Source: Alisma plantago-aquatica | Lineage: Eukaryota; Streptophyta; Magnoliopsida; Alismatales; Alismataceae | Direction of reading: 5' to 3' | Length of the DNA stretch: 64,000 nucleotides | Assembly (NCBI GenBank): GCA_963693085.1 | Contig: OY856412.1 | Coordinates: 1,410,824,194 to 1,410,888,193, forward strand | Shown here: piece after piece, positions 45,401 to 52,640 of the stretch | Position numbering within the stretch: the stretch's first letter is position 1 | Layout of the letters: the number at the start of each line of letters is the position of its first letter | Notes under the pieces: model-generated | What the model was told of the DNA's origin: nothing | What the model saw: the letters and a program-made list of their open reading frames with translations, nothing else | The model's database searches: none | Program-made: the position numbers and the translations under genes

Positions 45401-46095
45401 TTCTGGCCCTCTTCCTCGGGCTCAGGTTCCTGGAAAATAAAGGGAAATGCCATAAGGAACCAATTGATCAAGCTTTGATGTACCCCATAAGCAACATGGT
45501 GGTGAACTAGCTGCGGAGAGGCAGACTACTTACATCTTCATCGAAATCACTATCAAATTCGTCAGCCACCTCTGCTTCCTCAACATAGTTGGTGTCTTCC
45601 TCTTCCTGTAAGGCACGGTGCACTAATATCAGGGATCCCGATTAGGGAACTTCAGTCCCATTAATTTCTTGTTTCATCATAACACTGTTCATTTGAGAGC
45701 GCTGCAGATTGTGAAAAAGCCACTTGTTGCTAATGTGCTAAAATTAGTAGTCGCTACCTCTTTAAGGGCATCCTGGTTCCAGAACGTCTCGTCTTCTTCG
45801 ATCTCCTCGTCCAACAGCTTCGTCATCCTTCAATCCACAAAAGAAAACGCAAGGTTAATGGACAAGCAAAACCTGCAACACATACTAGGGCTCACGGAAC
45901 CACTAAGACAGCAAGGCTTCGCCACTGCAGATGACAATCCATCCCCTTCCTAATCACCACCTTGTAGGGTAACGGCATCGGAAGAGCAGAGAAATAGCGA
46001 AGAGAAAGAAGAAAAAGGTCGGACCTTTTGCCTCTGGTAGCTCGTGAAGCACGCTCCAGAAAGACAACCTCTTCCTGCTCCACCGGCTCCGCCAT
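23694..46095 (-). CDS. SWC2: SWC2/VPS72 (YL1) subunit of SWR1 chromatin remodeller, 5' eight exons
   Basis: Plant SWC2 binds the H2A.Z-H2B dimer and delivers it to the SWR1 complex, which swaps H2A for H2A.Z in nucleosomes; it acts in the nucleus. Join(46095..46025, 45827..45758, 45605..45534, 45429..45386, 45301..45040, 24166..24088, 24005..23886, 23762..23694), all minus, gives 262 codons in one frame with GT-AG introns. The protein shows EEVVFLERASRATRGK at the start, an acidic stretch rich in E/D, KKKLIFPGK plus a Lys-rich run, RKSTRTS with VRQAERE, and MTQEEMLLEAAQTEIMNLRN before ALAREEEVKKKAIVHK-type sequence (RVLAREEEVKK here). These are conserved landmarks of the YL1 family. The start ATG at 46095 opens the conserved N terminus. 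The YL1_C domain and stop are missing: the last exon ends at a GTTAGT donor. Intron 5 is about 20.9 kb. Family identity rests on recognised motifs, not a search. Confidence 0.9.
23886..24005 (-). CDS. SWC2: SWC2 exon 7
   Basis: 120 nt; acceptor GTAG|AAATA, donor GATG|GTGAT. Encodes EIMNLRNLERVLAREEEV and then KKKAIVHKEVYTGPLIHYYS. The arginine/leucine-rich part is a predicted helix or coiled coil in the family. Intron 6 is only 82 bp. Confidence 0.92.
24088..24166 (-). CDS. SWC2: SWC2 exon 6
   Basis: 79 nt; acceptor TTAG|CATCC, donor GACAG|GTTTG. Encodes HPVKRKKEGEDKRMTQEEML followed by LEAAQT, joining in frame to exon 5 (phase 0) and exon 7 (phase 1). It lies 20.9 kb from exon 5. Confidence 0.92.
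24636..24643. repeat. 8-bp target site duplication, left of hAT at 24644
   Basis: TTGGATGG here and TTGGATGT at 25550-25557, seven of eight matching. Dropping the element and one copy restores copia codons for a LDVPQ stretch. Confidence 0.82.
24644..25549. mobile_element. Non-autonomous hAT element, TAGACC-TGTCAAAC family
   Basis: 906 bp. Left end TAGACCGTCAAAC and right end GTTTGACAGGTCTA are inverted repeats with one indel. Flanked by TTGGATGG/T. Subterminal zones are rich in acccgtgggt/cccgcgggtg motifs (24680-24810 and 25405-25540), and the middle is AT-rich and non-coding. Inserted in copia pre-integrase sequence. Confidence 0.85.
25650..26180 (+). pseudogene. Copia integrase, decayed
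   Basis: Plus-strand frame from about 25652: VHVDIWRPC...FMTFIDDYSRATWLLL, then IRTNNALEFM (the usual RSDNG has become RTNNA) and CSYTPQQNGVTERKNRH. The first two catalytic Asp positions are partly changed while the Glu in TERK is kept. Downstream post-catalytic sequence lies in another frame at 26236-26436. Confidence 0.88.
26820..27842 (+). pseudogene. Copia reverse transcriptase, decayed
   Basis: Blocks in order: a stretch like KPVMETEMVAF, VARLNSF (VVRLNSF here) at about 27050, QLDVKSAFYMETYMRKSIWG at 27110-27170, and LGTKPAGTPLDPNANWMMSP with VGKLIYLIVTKVDITFVVGL at 27550-27700. The catalytic YVDD is replaced by YVYA near 27375, and stops and shifts occur, so it is inactive. Confidence 0.88.
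27843..28240 (+). pseudogene. Copia RNase H, decayed
   Basis: Contains a MAHSTCELMWVQGLLKEF stretch and YCDNKASVLIANNPTFHERT followed by KHIEMDCHFV (27980-28170). The CDN and FHERTKHIE motifs are intact, but the preceding SAEAEY part carries stops. Confidence 0.88.
28321..28641 (+). repeat. Copia 3' LTR (about 321 bp)
   Basis: Starts TGATATAT three bases after the purine tract and ends ...CCCCCAACA. Contains a TATA box (cctataaaag, about 28433) and ccaataaaaaat as a poly-A signal. No partner LTR is in the window, so the end is inferred. Confidence 0.6.
28642..29368. other. Unassigned sequence between copia fragments
   Basis: No gene. AG-rich at 28670-28745. Probably remnant retrotransposon leader. 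Confidence 0.35.
29369..29552 (+). mobile_element. Copia 3' tail and start of its LTR
   Basis: gcttacaagctgacttggg resembles the copia C-terminal 'KLGLPK' stretch, followed by the purine tract aagggggag (29400-29408) and an LTR beginning near 29411 with a TATA-like cctatatatagg at 29515. The LTR is cut where the next copia fragment starts. Confidence 0.55.
29553..30670 (+). pseudogene. Copia reverse transcriptase/RNase H fragment with internal duplication
   Basis: FVRNLLKEIGMMGTRHVDTP and LDPNAKLM at 29585-29680, repeated at 29875-29960, then RNase H pieces (a stretch like SGRGLLYSKHGHTDN at 30135-30180, then ANTACELL and CDNKV...VFHERSKHIK, 30340-30500). The purine tract before the next LTR is short (gatggagag). 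Multiple stops. Confidence 0.8.
29554..30127 (+). repeat. 287-bp tandem duplication inside copia fragment
   Basis: Unit 1 about 29554-29840 and unit 2 about 29841-30127, both opening with gaatagycgtatatttact and ending ...tgagatacttgaa. They differ by scattered substitutions and small indels, so the duplication predates much of the decay. Confidence 0.8.
30671..31548 (+). repeat. LTR (3' of copia fragment or 5' of following element), with hAT end inside
   Basis: Starts TGTTAATATC after a purine tract, has TATA box ctataaataga (30879-30889) and a poly-A-type ttcaataaaaat (31333). Ends near ...gtgaca just before a primer site at 31551. About 31120-31305 is GC-rich foreign sequence ending in a hAT terminus. 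It is unusual that one LTR has a 3'-end purine tract on one side and a primer site on the other. Confidence 0.55.
31120..31305. mobile_element. Truncated hAT end, TTTTAAAAAG family, copy 2
   Basis: The right terminus CTTTTTAAAACATTG ends at 31305 and is preceded by GC-rich subterminal sequence (ggcgggcgcatgggcggg, gcccgctttt). No matching left terminus or duplication of gttgcact is found, so it is 5'-truncated; the left limit is approximate. Confidence 0.6.
31551..31562 (+). promoter_or_regulatory. Primer binding site (Met-tRNA type)
   Basis: TGGTATCAGAGT, one base from the canonical primer site, a few bases after the presumed LTR end. Confidence 0.75.
32085..32938 (+). repeat. 427-bp tandem duplication, apparently perfect
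   Basis: Units 32085-32511 and 32512-32938 begin cccctatttgatatgtacaa and end gaagttgacttgcga. Reading both line by line I found no difference. The outer right flank begins ctcccctaa, so a CCCCTA microhomology exists at both breakpoints. Confidence 0.88.
34014..34350 (+). repeat. Start of the LTR of the non-coding element, truncated
   Basis: TGTGATAGACTGG follows the purine tract. AT-rich, with no end or partner defined before the SINE at 34360. Confidence 0.45.
34360..34503 (-). mobile_element. tRNA-derived SINE
   Basis: The minus strand has a Pol III box A-like TGGCTCAAGTAG (34480-34491) and, 33 bases on, a box B GGTTCGAATCCC (34436-34447) inside a tRNA-like arm (GGGTCCCAGGTTCGAATCCC). 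The body continues to a C/T-rich 3' part (cctccgcaac...gggggaggggggag). The rest does not fold as a full tRNA, so a SINE head is the better reading. Confidence 0.65.
34436..34447 (-). promoter_or_regulatory. Internal Pol III promoter box B of SINE
   Basis: GGTTCGAATCCC on the minus strand, a perfect match to the GGTTCGANNCC consensus. Confidence 0.7.
34503..34566. repeat. (GTAT)n microsatellite
   Basis: gtatgtatgtgtgtatgtaggtatg... between the SINE and the LINE start. Confidence 0.85.
35029..35036. repeat. 8-bp target site duplication GCCTTAGC, left of MITE
   Basis: GCCTTAGC precedes the MITE and recurs at 35253-35260. Removing MITE plus one copy restores the LINE reading APQVGLS. Confidence 0.95.
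35037..35252. mobile_element. hAT-type MITE (216 bp)
   Basis: TIRs TAGGGCTGGCAAT and ATTGCCAGCCTTA (12 of 13 matching) with a perfect 8-bp duplication. Interior carries gggtcgggt motifs near both ends, typical of this plant MITE group. A reading frame from inside the MITE (35183) runs into the LINE, but this is chance read-through. Confidence 0.95.
36024..36031. repeat. 8-bp target site duplication GGTCTAGA, left of hAT at 36032
   Basis: Repeated exactly at 37750-37757. Joining across restores LINE codons (REARS-R-CFDDIYKKLD). Confidence 0.95.
36328..36335. repeat. 8-bp target site duplication AACACAAG, left of inner hAT
   Basis: AACACAAG also at 37490-37497, exact. Confidence 0.95.
36336..37489 (+). 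mobile_element. Non-autonomous hAT element, CATAGTCAC family, copy 3
   Basis: 1154 bp with termini CATAGTCACAA and TTGTGACTATG and perfect AACACAAG duplication. Left subterminal attcgg/tacggt motifs closely match copy 1; right end has the same aaaacg-rich sequence. A short (AC)n tract (36471-36487) sits where copy 1 has its long TA array. The interior includes an A/G-rich stretch (36880-37250) whose minus-strand frames are Phe/Leu/Pro/Ser-rich low-complexity, not genes. Confidence 0.93.
37758..39400 (+). pseudogene. LINE reverse transcriptase domain, decayed
   Basis: After the hAT the LINE resumes: CFDDIYKKLD...IYKMARIRERKGRDLSQ, then YRGIKLMSHTMKL-stop, NNQFGFMPGRSTTNAIFLIR, VFIDL-stop-KAYDRVPREVLW, GVQQGSTLSPYLFILVMDEL and catalytic FVDD (38657-38668). 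The C-terminal part has CYLGSIIQKDG (38860-38890) and a stretch like REGRLRWYGHVQCRP (39195-39240). Two stops replace codons in conserved blocks (38228, 38397); catalytic Asp residues are kept. Confidence 0.9.
39443..39473. repeat. (TA)n tail of LINE
   Basis: gatgatatatat... follows the LINE 3' end, as it does after the second copy (39940-40018). RTE elements end in short tandem repeats rather than poly-A. Confidence 0.85.
39681..39942 (+). mobile_element. 5'-truncated second copy of the LINE 3' end
   Basis: 39681-39942 matches 39180-39455 closely (gcattgaggacaagttgcgc through catagttgggactgaggc), with only a few substitutions and a 3-base deletion. It ends in the same TA tail. It is either an independent truncated insertion from a close source or a local duplication. 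Confidence 0.88.
39940..40020. repeat. (TA)n microsatellite
   Basis: About 80 bp of TA with attttata interruptions after the truncated LINE. Confidence 0.9.
40130..40917 (-). mobile_element. Copia-type leader with primer site, truncated
   Basis: On the minus strand a primer-like TGGTATCAAAGC (40906-40917) follows the LTR at 40918-41080. The leader contains repeats at 40436-40700. The 180-residue minus frame (40260-40802) is a Pro/Leu translation of these repeats, without motif. No pol or second LTR is found. Confidence 0.55.
40436..40700. repeat. Degenerate ggatggcttggagaggaag repeats
   Basis: At least eight loose copies of atggcttggagaggaag with spacers of 8-35 bp. Both strands stay open over much of it because of the composition. 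Confidence 0.7.
40918..41080 (-). repeat. Copia-type LTR (163 bp)
   Basis: TGTCAAGAAAC...CTCTCTAACA, with TG...CA ends and a primer site adjacent on the left. The end resembles that of the TRIM LTR (actctctaaca at 17113-17123). Confidence 0.65.
41081..41378. other. Unassigned intron sequence
   Basis: gagacttttg/gtgactaaacg motifs; no feature recognised. Confidence 0.35.
41741..42584. repeat. TAGGTCTGATTTGG-rich repeat inside hAT, second copy of family at 5921
   Basis: Starts with gcgcccacctaggagcgccctagg and ends cctaggctcc...acctagcatctagcagcc. The interior has about twenty loose copies of ttaggtctgatttggcc, the reverse complement of the motif at 5921-6450. No clean terminal repeats. Confidence 0.55.
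42426..42476. repeat. (TA)n microsatellite
   Basis: About 48 bp of pure TA. Confidence 0.95.
42760..45039. other. SWC2 intron 5, donor-side part, no element recognised
   Basis: AT-rich intron sequence. 44330-44420 and 44540-44620 share gtgt/gatcccttcat...agttttgagtaatacccaca, an old internal duplication. Open frames (44435-44701, 44746-44991 plus) are antisense and lack motifs. Confidence 0.45.
45040..45301 (-). CDS. SWC2: SWC2 exon 5
   Basis: 262 nt; acceptor TGCAG|G, donor ATGAAG|GTGGG. Encodes KKKLIFPGK, a Lys-rich basic tract (possible nuclear localisation signal), then RSVRKSTRTSVIVRQAERE, the most conserved block of the N-terminal YL1 domain. This exon precedes the 20.9-kb intron. Confidence 0.93.
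45386..45429 (-). CDS. SWC2: SWC2 exon 4
   Basis: 44 nt; acceptor CCAG|GAACC, donor AAAG|GTGCG. Encodes EPEPEEEGQKEVEE and the first two bases of an Arg codon. Small acidic exon flanked by introns of 104 bp (intron 3) and 84 bp (intron 4). Confidence 0.88.
45534..45605 (-). CDS. SWC2: SWC2 exon 3
   Basis: 72 nt, phase 0 on both sides. Encodes a strongly acidic stretch ending VADEFDSDFDED, the YL1 motif that contacts histones. Acceptor CAG|GAAG, donor GAT|GTAAGT (consensus). Confidence 0.92.
45758..45827 (-). CDS. SWC2: SWC2 exon 2
   Basis: 70 nt; acceptor AAG|GATGACG and donor AAAGAG|GTAGC. Encodes MTKLLDEEIEEDETFWNQDA, the conserved segment in which the Phe-Trp pair precedes an acidic region. 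Intron 1 is 197 bp. Confidence 0.92.
46025..46095 (-). CDS. SWC2: SWC2 exon 1 (coding part)
   Basis: 71 nt from ATG; encodes the N-terminal EEVVFLERASRATRGK block that begins the YL1 H2A.Z-binding domain. The donor reads AAAAG|GTCCG. Reading past the donor runs into a stop in the intron, and the splice to 45827 restores the family sequence KRMTKLL. Confidence 0.9.
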
Positions 46096-46340
46096 GGCTG
46101 CTTCCTGTCCTCGCTTGCTTCCTTCCCGCCTTATTTACCTTCCGCAGCTCCGTTCCTCCTGCTGTAGACCGTGCCCTCCCTTGGTTGTCTGCTACTGCGA
46201 CCACGACTTGCTGCTCAGTATTGAGTTCGCGGAAGCTCTAAAATTGGGATATTTGCTGCATTGCAAGCAATTGTTTCCAAGTTTACCATTAAACCCTTCA
46301 TGGGTATGTCACGTGCTATAAAATGGAGAGCAATTTTTTT
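46096..46340 (-). promoter_or_regulatory. SWC2 5' leader and proximal promoter region
   Basis: Directly upstream of the SWC2 ATG. GC-richer than the surroundings. A G-box CACGTG lies at 46310-46315, about 215 bp from the ATG, and a TTTATA-type element (minus strand) is at 46317-46322. Transcription start not determinable. Confidence 0.45.
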
Positions 46341-49300
46341 CTCTACGAAGTCGGGGCATTCTCTATTCACCCTGATCCCTACTGTCACATTTTACCAATG
46401 ACAAACTTTTCAATTGAAATATAATTATATATTAATAATTTATTATGTTGCTGCGTTGTGTATATTTAGAATAAAGACCTAGCATTTGTGAACCAACTAT
46501 ATTGACCGCCTCAGCTACAAAAAGATTAACATAAAGATATTTTATTGTTGCAATCGCTAAAAATGAATTATTTTGTGGGATTATGATCTATCTTATGATA
46601 GATCTAACGAACCATTCATGAAAGAAAATTATTTCTCATTATGGTTCTAATAATTACCTTTGTTTGACTACTTCAATACTCAATAATGTCAATTCGAGAT
46701 AAGCGTATCATCACAAGTGAAATAATGGACTATTGTCAACTCTATGGAAGCTAATAAACTAATATGAGTATCAATAGATCAGGTAAAAAATATGTATTGA
46801 GTGTTTATTAGTCGAACAACTTACCAACATCAATAACAACATTTTCTCAGCCGAACGGAAGGGATCCTGATTACCTTCTACCATTGTATTTACCTCACGT
46901 ATTCAAGATAGAAGAGAAAAAACTTGAAAAATATATACATCTATGTTTTGTAAGATTCACACCATGACAGTATCAAATTCGGTGATTGATAATGAAAACC
47001 CATTCAATCGCACCTTTGTTACCCAGACAAACTTCTTTTAGAATTGTGCAGTCATTAATCTTTTCCCTCTAGAACTCTCTAGGTGTGTAATGTCGTACAT
47101 GGAGTAATAGACGACGATGAAATTTGATGATTATGAATGGTGTGGCGATGAGCACCCTGTTGTAGAGATGGTGTCGATTGAGAACATAACTATAAGAAAT
47201 ATAAAAAATATTTTGTTACACTTACCGCAAACAACCTTGAGGATTTATCAGTGCCACCACAGCCATGCACAACAGAACAGATGCTACTCTGTCTGATAAA
47301 TGATCGCAACCGACATATTGATTATATATGGATGCCAGAATGTCCGCTACGTCAGTGATGCCTTGTGCTTATAGAAGGATCGACAAAAGTGCCAATCTGT
47401 ATGTGCTAAAATGAATATAGGTCAACAAATAAGCATCACATGGGTGTCTGAGTTTCAATGATAATGAAAGAGAAAAAAAGAAAGAAAAAGTAAGCATCTA
47501 CATATTGTGGTCTTCACAATTAAATTTAGTGCTTGATAAAGAAAATCATGTTGCAACTTCACTTCCCAAAAAAATTGAATCATTAAAACTGACCTCTCGA
47601 GGCCTCCAAGTCCGTCAGGCATGGAGTAATGGACGATGGTGACATTTGATGATCAAATGGATGGCTTGGCGATGAAATAACCCTTGTGTACAGTTGGTGT
47701 CAAGAGCATAACTGCAAGGAATATGATACATTTATTAATATCAGTTACCGTAAACAGCCTTGAGGATTTTATTAGTGGCGCCATAGCCACAGCAGATGCT
47801 ACTTCATCCAGTAAATGCTCGAACCAACAAACCGTCTTTCTGTAGATGCAAATTGGCCGGTACGTTAGTGATGCCTTGTATTTATAGAGCCATAGAGGGA
47901 TCGACAAAAGAAAATTCAAGTAAAAGCAATGTAGCCGAAATTGACAGGTATAATGGATTAAGAGAATCAAGCAAAAATTACTTTGAGTTGATGCCTTCTG
48001 CCTATTCAAACATTGACGCGCGGATGAATGATGAAGGAGATGGGTGATGTAGAATGGGCGGTGTTGATCACTGTAGTCTTCATTTCCAATTTTACTTCGC
48101 TGATTCAGATATCCATGTCATCATTCCACACATATCTGTGGTAGCCACATTGTCAGTGAGTAAAACCAGCCTGACCGCTTCCTTGTACAACCCCGAGCCT
48201 AGAGTGCTTTAGGACATTGGCATATATATCGTACTTCCACCATGCAAAGGGAGCATGTGTTGGTGATGATGCTTTGTTGGTGTAGCCGTGTAGCGATGCA
48301 GAACATCCATTGTGGAGAAAATAAGATGAAGGGAGGGGAGGAGGGGTTGAAATGAGATGAAGGAGTTCCATCGATCAAGGGGATGTAACTGAGGTGGTCG
48401 TGTTCTGAGTAACAGAAAAGATATAAATGTACGCTGCACACACACACAGAGAGAGGGCGTATATTTCTCACCACATAAATCAGAGATCGTGGCACATATC
48501 TGTTAACGGTCTCCGGAATTAATCTTTTATGAAAAAGGAAATAGAAAGAATATTGTTGAGGATGGATTTCAGAAAAAGAAAAGCTAGTATCGTAAGAGAA
48601 ATTATAGGAACAAAGTTATTAAATGTAGAGATTATGGGCTAGCCGATTCGTCGGGACGGATTGGTGTTAGTGGGGATGTATTGAGATTTAAGAAGATTTT
48701 AACATAACAGATACCGTCAAACATGGCGAGATGAGATGTAGTTAATGCAAAATTAAAGGAGATCCCACGTACAAACAATCTTTGGATGTTGATATTTTAC
48801 AAATGGTTACATACGCTGGAATTTGGGGGTCTGATAAGCGGGAATATGAAAAGTTAAATGAACATGGGGAAGTCCTACTGAGAGTTCGGGATCACTAATT
48901 TTGACACACTTGTGGGAAGTGGGTAGTTAACGATGCGAGAATATTTTCAGGAAAAACTTGTAAAATCCATAAGTGTTTGAAGCATTTCCTCCACCAGGGG
49001 CCGAGAAATATCTAATGGAGTTGGTTTAAAAAAGGAGATAATGATAAGGAACTACTTACTTGAGACGGGGGAGAGAAAAATGGAATAAAAGGATTTAAGA
49101 AAAATGTTTTGAGTGTGGGAAGTGGAGGAAGCGGAGGAAAGTGGGGTGAGAAGATCGTGGCAGGTTTGAATTTTAAAAAGAGTGAGTTCCGGTTGTTCAA
49201 ACTAAATCATTTTTTTGAAGTAAAAAAAGTTGAAAAAATGTGAGAGCAGCTTGAGTGAAGGAGAGTGCAAGCTTTTGCCACGTTGGAAAAACGGTGGTAT

Positions 49301-49375
49301 GTGATTGGTCAATATGACTTTGGGCGAGTGTATTTGAACTGCCTGCAAAACTCACTCTTTTTATAATAGTATAGA
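46341..49375 (-). mobile_element. Probable Helitron (5' end at 49375)
   Basis: The minus strand at 49375 begins TCTATACTATTATAAAAAG, preceded by A, the usual plant Helitron start (TC after host A), followed by gagtgagttttgc. The interior contains two diverged repeats (about 47090-47300 and 47620-47830). A 3' CTRR end with hairpin was not identified; the caacgcagcaaca-like sequence near 46450 (minus) may be near it. No Rep/helicase frame, so non-autonomous. The left limit is a guess. Confidence 0.45.
47090..47830. repeat. Diverged direct duplication (about 530-bp offset)
   Basis: 47095-47300 and 47625-47830 both read gtaat-gacgatg..atttgatgat..ggcgatga.., then taccg-aaac-rccttgaggattt and agatgctact. 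Roughly 70-75 percent similar by eye. No coding sense in either. Confidence 0.6.
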
Positions 49376-49913
49376 TGAGAGAGACTTTATGTAGTACTGA
49401 CTTTATGTAGTACCATTTTCATTCACACAGTCAAAGTTTGATTTACATTAGAAAGAATTAGCAGAAACACGTGCTAAATATGTGTTATACAATTAAATTA
49501 ATTAGTTAAAATTGAATAATTTGACTGATTTTAAGAGAGGTATTCTAATTTTTAATGTGTCATTAATAAAATTATTAATGTTCTCTTTTTTAGCATGTGT
49601 CATTGACGATTAATTGTCACGTTGTCTGGTATGTAGCATGTGTCTATCAAAATTAGCTATGGTCTAACAGATTACATATAGTCTCACAATAATTTAAATC
49701 CAACAAGCTAAAAAGAATAATTTATTTAATTGTTAGATTGACTCCCTCCAATATCTATGTGTCATTGTCAGAATTGCTTCTGATCCAAAAGACTACATAA
49801 ATACTCACAATAATTTGATGATCACTCTCTATAAGAGAATATATCGAACTAACTCAAATATATAATTTGCCATTACTAAGTGTGCTTCCTTTTTAGACAT
49901 GTACAACTTTATG
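49376..49913. other. Flank between Helitron and LTR element
   Basis: AT-rich. A 16-bp direct repeat gactttatgtagtact/c occurs back to back at 49383-49415. No gene. Confidence 0.5.
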
Positions 49914-49918
49914 GTTAC
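49914..49918. repeat. Probable 5-bp target duplication GTTAC
   Basis: GTTAC precedes the LTR start at 49919. Its partner would be beyond 64000, so unconfirmed. Confidence 0.4.
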
Positions 49919-51309
49919 TGTAACATCTCTAACCTGGGTTATGTTTTAACCCTAGGTGTTTTGATTAAGAAAGTTGATTATATGCTTAATCCTATATTGT
50001 GAAAAGTAATTAGGCCTCATGAGGAACTTATGTTTCAATTTTGGTCTTGTTTGAACAATGTTGAAGCAATGTTTGCTTATTTTAGACTAAAGTGCAAATT
50101 ACCCAATTTAAGGGGTTAACTTGCAAATGTTACATAATAATATGTTCCTCTGATGTTGATACATTATAATAGTGAATATGATGTAGTAGTATGGTTCCTA
50201 CAAGCTTGGACACCAAGATAGAGCTTGTTGGACAATGTTTGTGTATTAAAACCTAGATTTGGTGTAAAGTGCAATTTACCCAAAACATAAGGTTCAATAT
50301 GCAAATTACCACTTAAATAAGGTCCCTAATGTTTCTTGGCATCATGTAGAGCAAAGAAAATGAGAGGGGCTCCTCATTTGAATTAAGTTGTAGGAGAGAG
50401 AATCTTGATATTAAAAGAATCAAGATTTAATCCTAATTGAAACCCTAACTCGATTTAGGGCAAAAATGAATGTATTAATTAAAGGGCCTTCAACCAAAAT
50501 TAAAATGGTGGAATTCATATGTATGTTTGACCATCCTTGAGCTTTACAAGGATCGAAAATATCTTAAGAAGGTGGAATTTCCACTCACCTTATTATAAGA
50601 AAAAGAAATTCCACTCAAAAATGGATATTAATATTATAAGGGTTAAGGTGCTTAATTTCTTTTCCCTTTATTCTTGGATAATGAAGAGGTTTTGCAAGAA
50701 CATGAAGATGTCTTCGTGGCCAAGAAATGGAGGGGGTTTTGATGGAAATTATTTTGGGAATTAAAGGAAATAATCCCATTTTCTCTCTCCTTGGGATTTA
50801 CTTATACATATCCCTTTTTCCACTCACTTAAGGACTTCTTTTCGGATTTCCTTTCTTTCTTTGCCTTGGCCGACCCCAAGAGAAGCTCAGGAACAGGAGG
50901 AGGACGACCCCAACCTGTTGGTAAGGTTCTTTACATCTTTCCCCCTTGATTCCATGGTGGAAATTGAAAATAAATTATGGATTTCTTCTTAATCCGATCT
51001 CCTCTTCAACCCTAGCCAACGTTTTCATCCAAAAGATTGAGGATGAGTCTAGGGGGAGTTGCAAAAGCTTAATACACCATTTTTGGCGTGAGCTTGGAGC
51101 TTTGGAGCTCAATTGGAGGCGGTTTTTATAACTTGAAACCCTAACTTTGCTATTGCATTCAATTCCATATCAAATATTGATCATTTCTACATTTACAATA
51201 ATTGATTCGGTTGATTGATGCAATTTCCATGGAAATCACATCAGATTTCGTGGGTTTATAGCTTGATTATGATGACATCATCATAAGCAAATACCTCACC
51301 AAATATCAA

Positions 51310-52240
51310 AGCCAAACGGTTTCCCAAACCGTTTGGGAGCAAACGGTTTCAAACTGTTTAGAAGAAAATGGTTTCAAAACCATTTGGGGGAGTTGACCAA
51401 GGGTTGACCATTTGAGATTCCTGTTCCTAATTATGTTGGTTAATAACTCACCAAATTTTATGGATTAATTCCAAAGGAATCATGAGTTGAAGGCTAATCA
51501 ATTAGGCAAACCCTAATTGATTTAAGTGCTGATTTTCAACTTGATCGATTTGACTTTTTGGGTTGATTAGCCCAAACGGTTTCAAATCTGTTTGGGGATT
51601 ACCCAAACGGTCTCAAAACCGTTTGGGGGTCACCCAAGACCGTTTTGAGGTGTAGGGTTGAGTATGGTTAAGTGTTTGAATATCCAAAGATATGGCATGA
51701 ACCCTAATCGGCTAAGTGCTGATTTTGTAAGTGATTGAGATGATGTTTTGGGTTGATTGACCCAAACGGTTTCAAAACCATTTGGGGATTACCCAAACGG
51801 TCTCAAGACCGTTTGGGGATCACCCAAGACCGTTTTGAGGTCTAGGGTTAAGTATTGTTCCCTATTTGAAGTTCCAAAGTTACCAAGTTACAAAGCAATC
51901 AATTGTTGATTTGTTGATTGACTCAATAGACCAAACCTTGATGAAATTTCACTAGAATCCAAGGCTTGGATGAGCCAAACGGTCTCAAGACCGTTTGGAG
52001 CTCATACAAACGGTCTCAATACCGTTTGGAGGTCACCTAAGACCATTTGGAGGTCCAGGGTGAGTATGGTTAAGCAATTGATGATCCAATGTTACTAAGT
52101 TAAAGTGTAATCAATTGCTGATTTGGTGATCAATCCAATGATCCAAACCTTAATTGGTTGACTTGGATTTTGATGATATGATGGGAAAATGGTCTCAAGA
52201 CCGTTTGGAGGTCATCCAAACGACCTCAAGACCGTTTGGG
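51310..52240. repeat. Palindromic CAAACGG...CCGTTTG cluster, 5' LTR
   Basis: Roughly ten dyads. Typical unit: arm CAAACGGTCT, spacer CA, arm AGACCGTTTG (for example 51975-51998 with an extra C/G pair). Variants replace the CT/AG pair by TT/AA (CAAACGGTTT with AAACCGTTTG), keeping pairing. Spaced 20-160 bp apart among unique sequence. Confidence 0.88.
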
Positions 52241-52489
52241 GTCAGGTCAAGTTCAATTTGGATGATGGTTCAAAGGTTTCAAAGTAACTAATCTTGCATT
52301 GATTAGTGTTGAAGGATCATTGATTCCAAATCCTAATTCAATTGATTCAAACCCTAGTTGATGACTAATTGAGGGTCAATTGAGGGATAAATCAGTTGTA
52401 GGTTGAACTACTTAACTCAATTGAAGTATGAGGATAGGTCTAATTGATGATTGGTTCCATGAATTCAATGATTGAAGGAATCAACATTG

Positions 52490-52640
52490 GAAACCCTAAG
52501 TGAGGTTGATTCCATGAGAATCCCTAATTGAGGCTGATTCAATGTGAATCCCTAATTGAGGTTGATTCCATAAGAAACCCTAATTGAGGGTGATGCCATG
52601 AGAAACCCTAGTTGGGATGAATAGTAAACATTAAGTATAG
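52490..52640 (+). repeat. Tandem ccctaattgaggttgattcca repeats
   Basis: Five or so units of about 32 bp each containing ccctaa next to ttgaggttgattcc. Also at 63805-63920 in the 3' LTR. Includes telo-box-like AAACCCTAA cores. Confidence 0.8.

Noticed and set aside
50537..51131. Small frames repeated at 61836-62430 as conserved genes
   Set aside because: They are the same LTR positions in two LTRs; identity reflects LTR pairing, not coding constraint.
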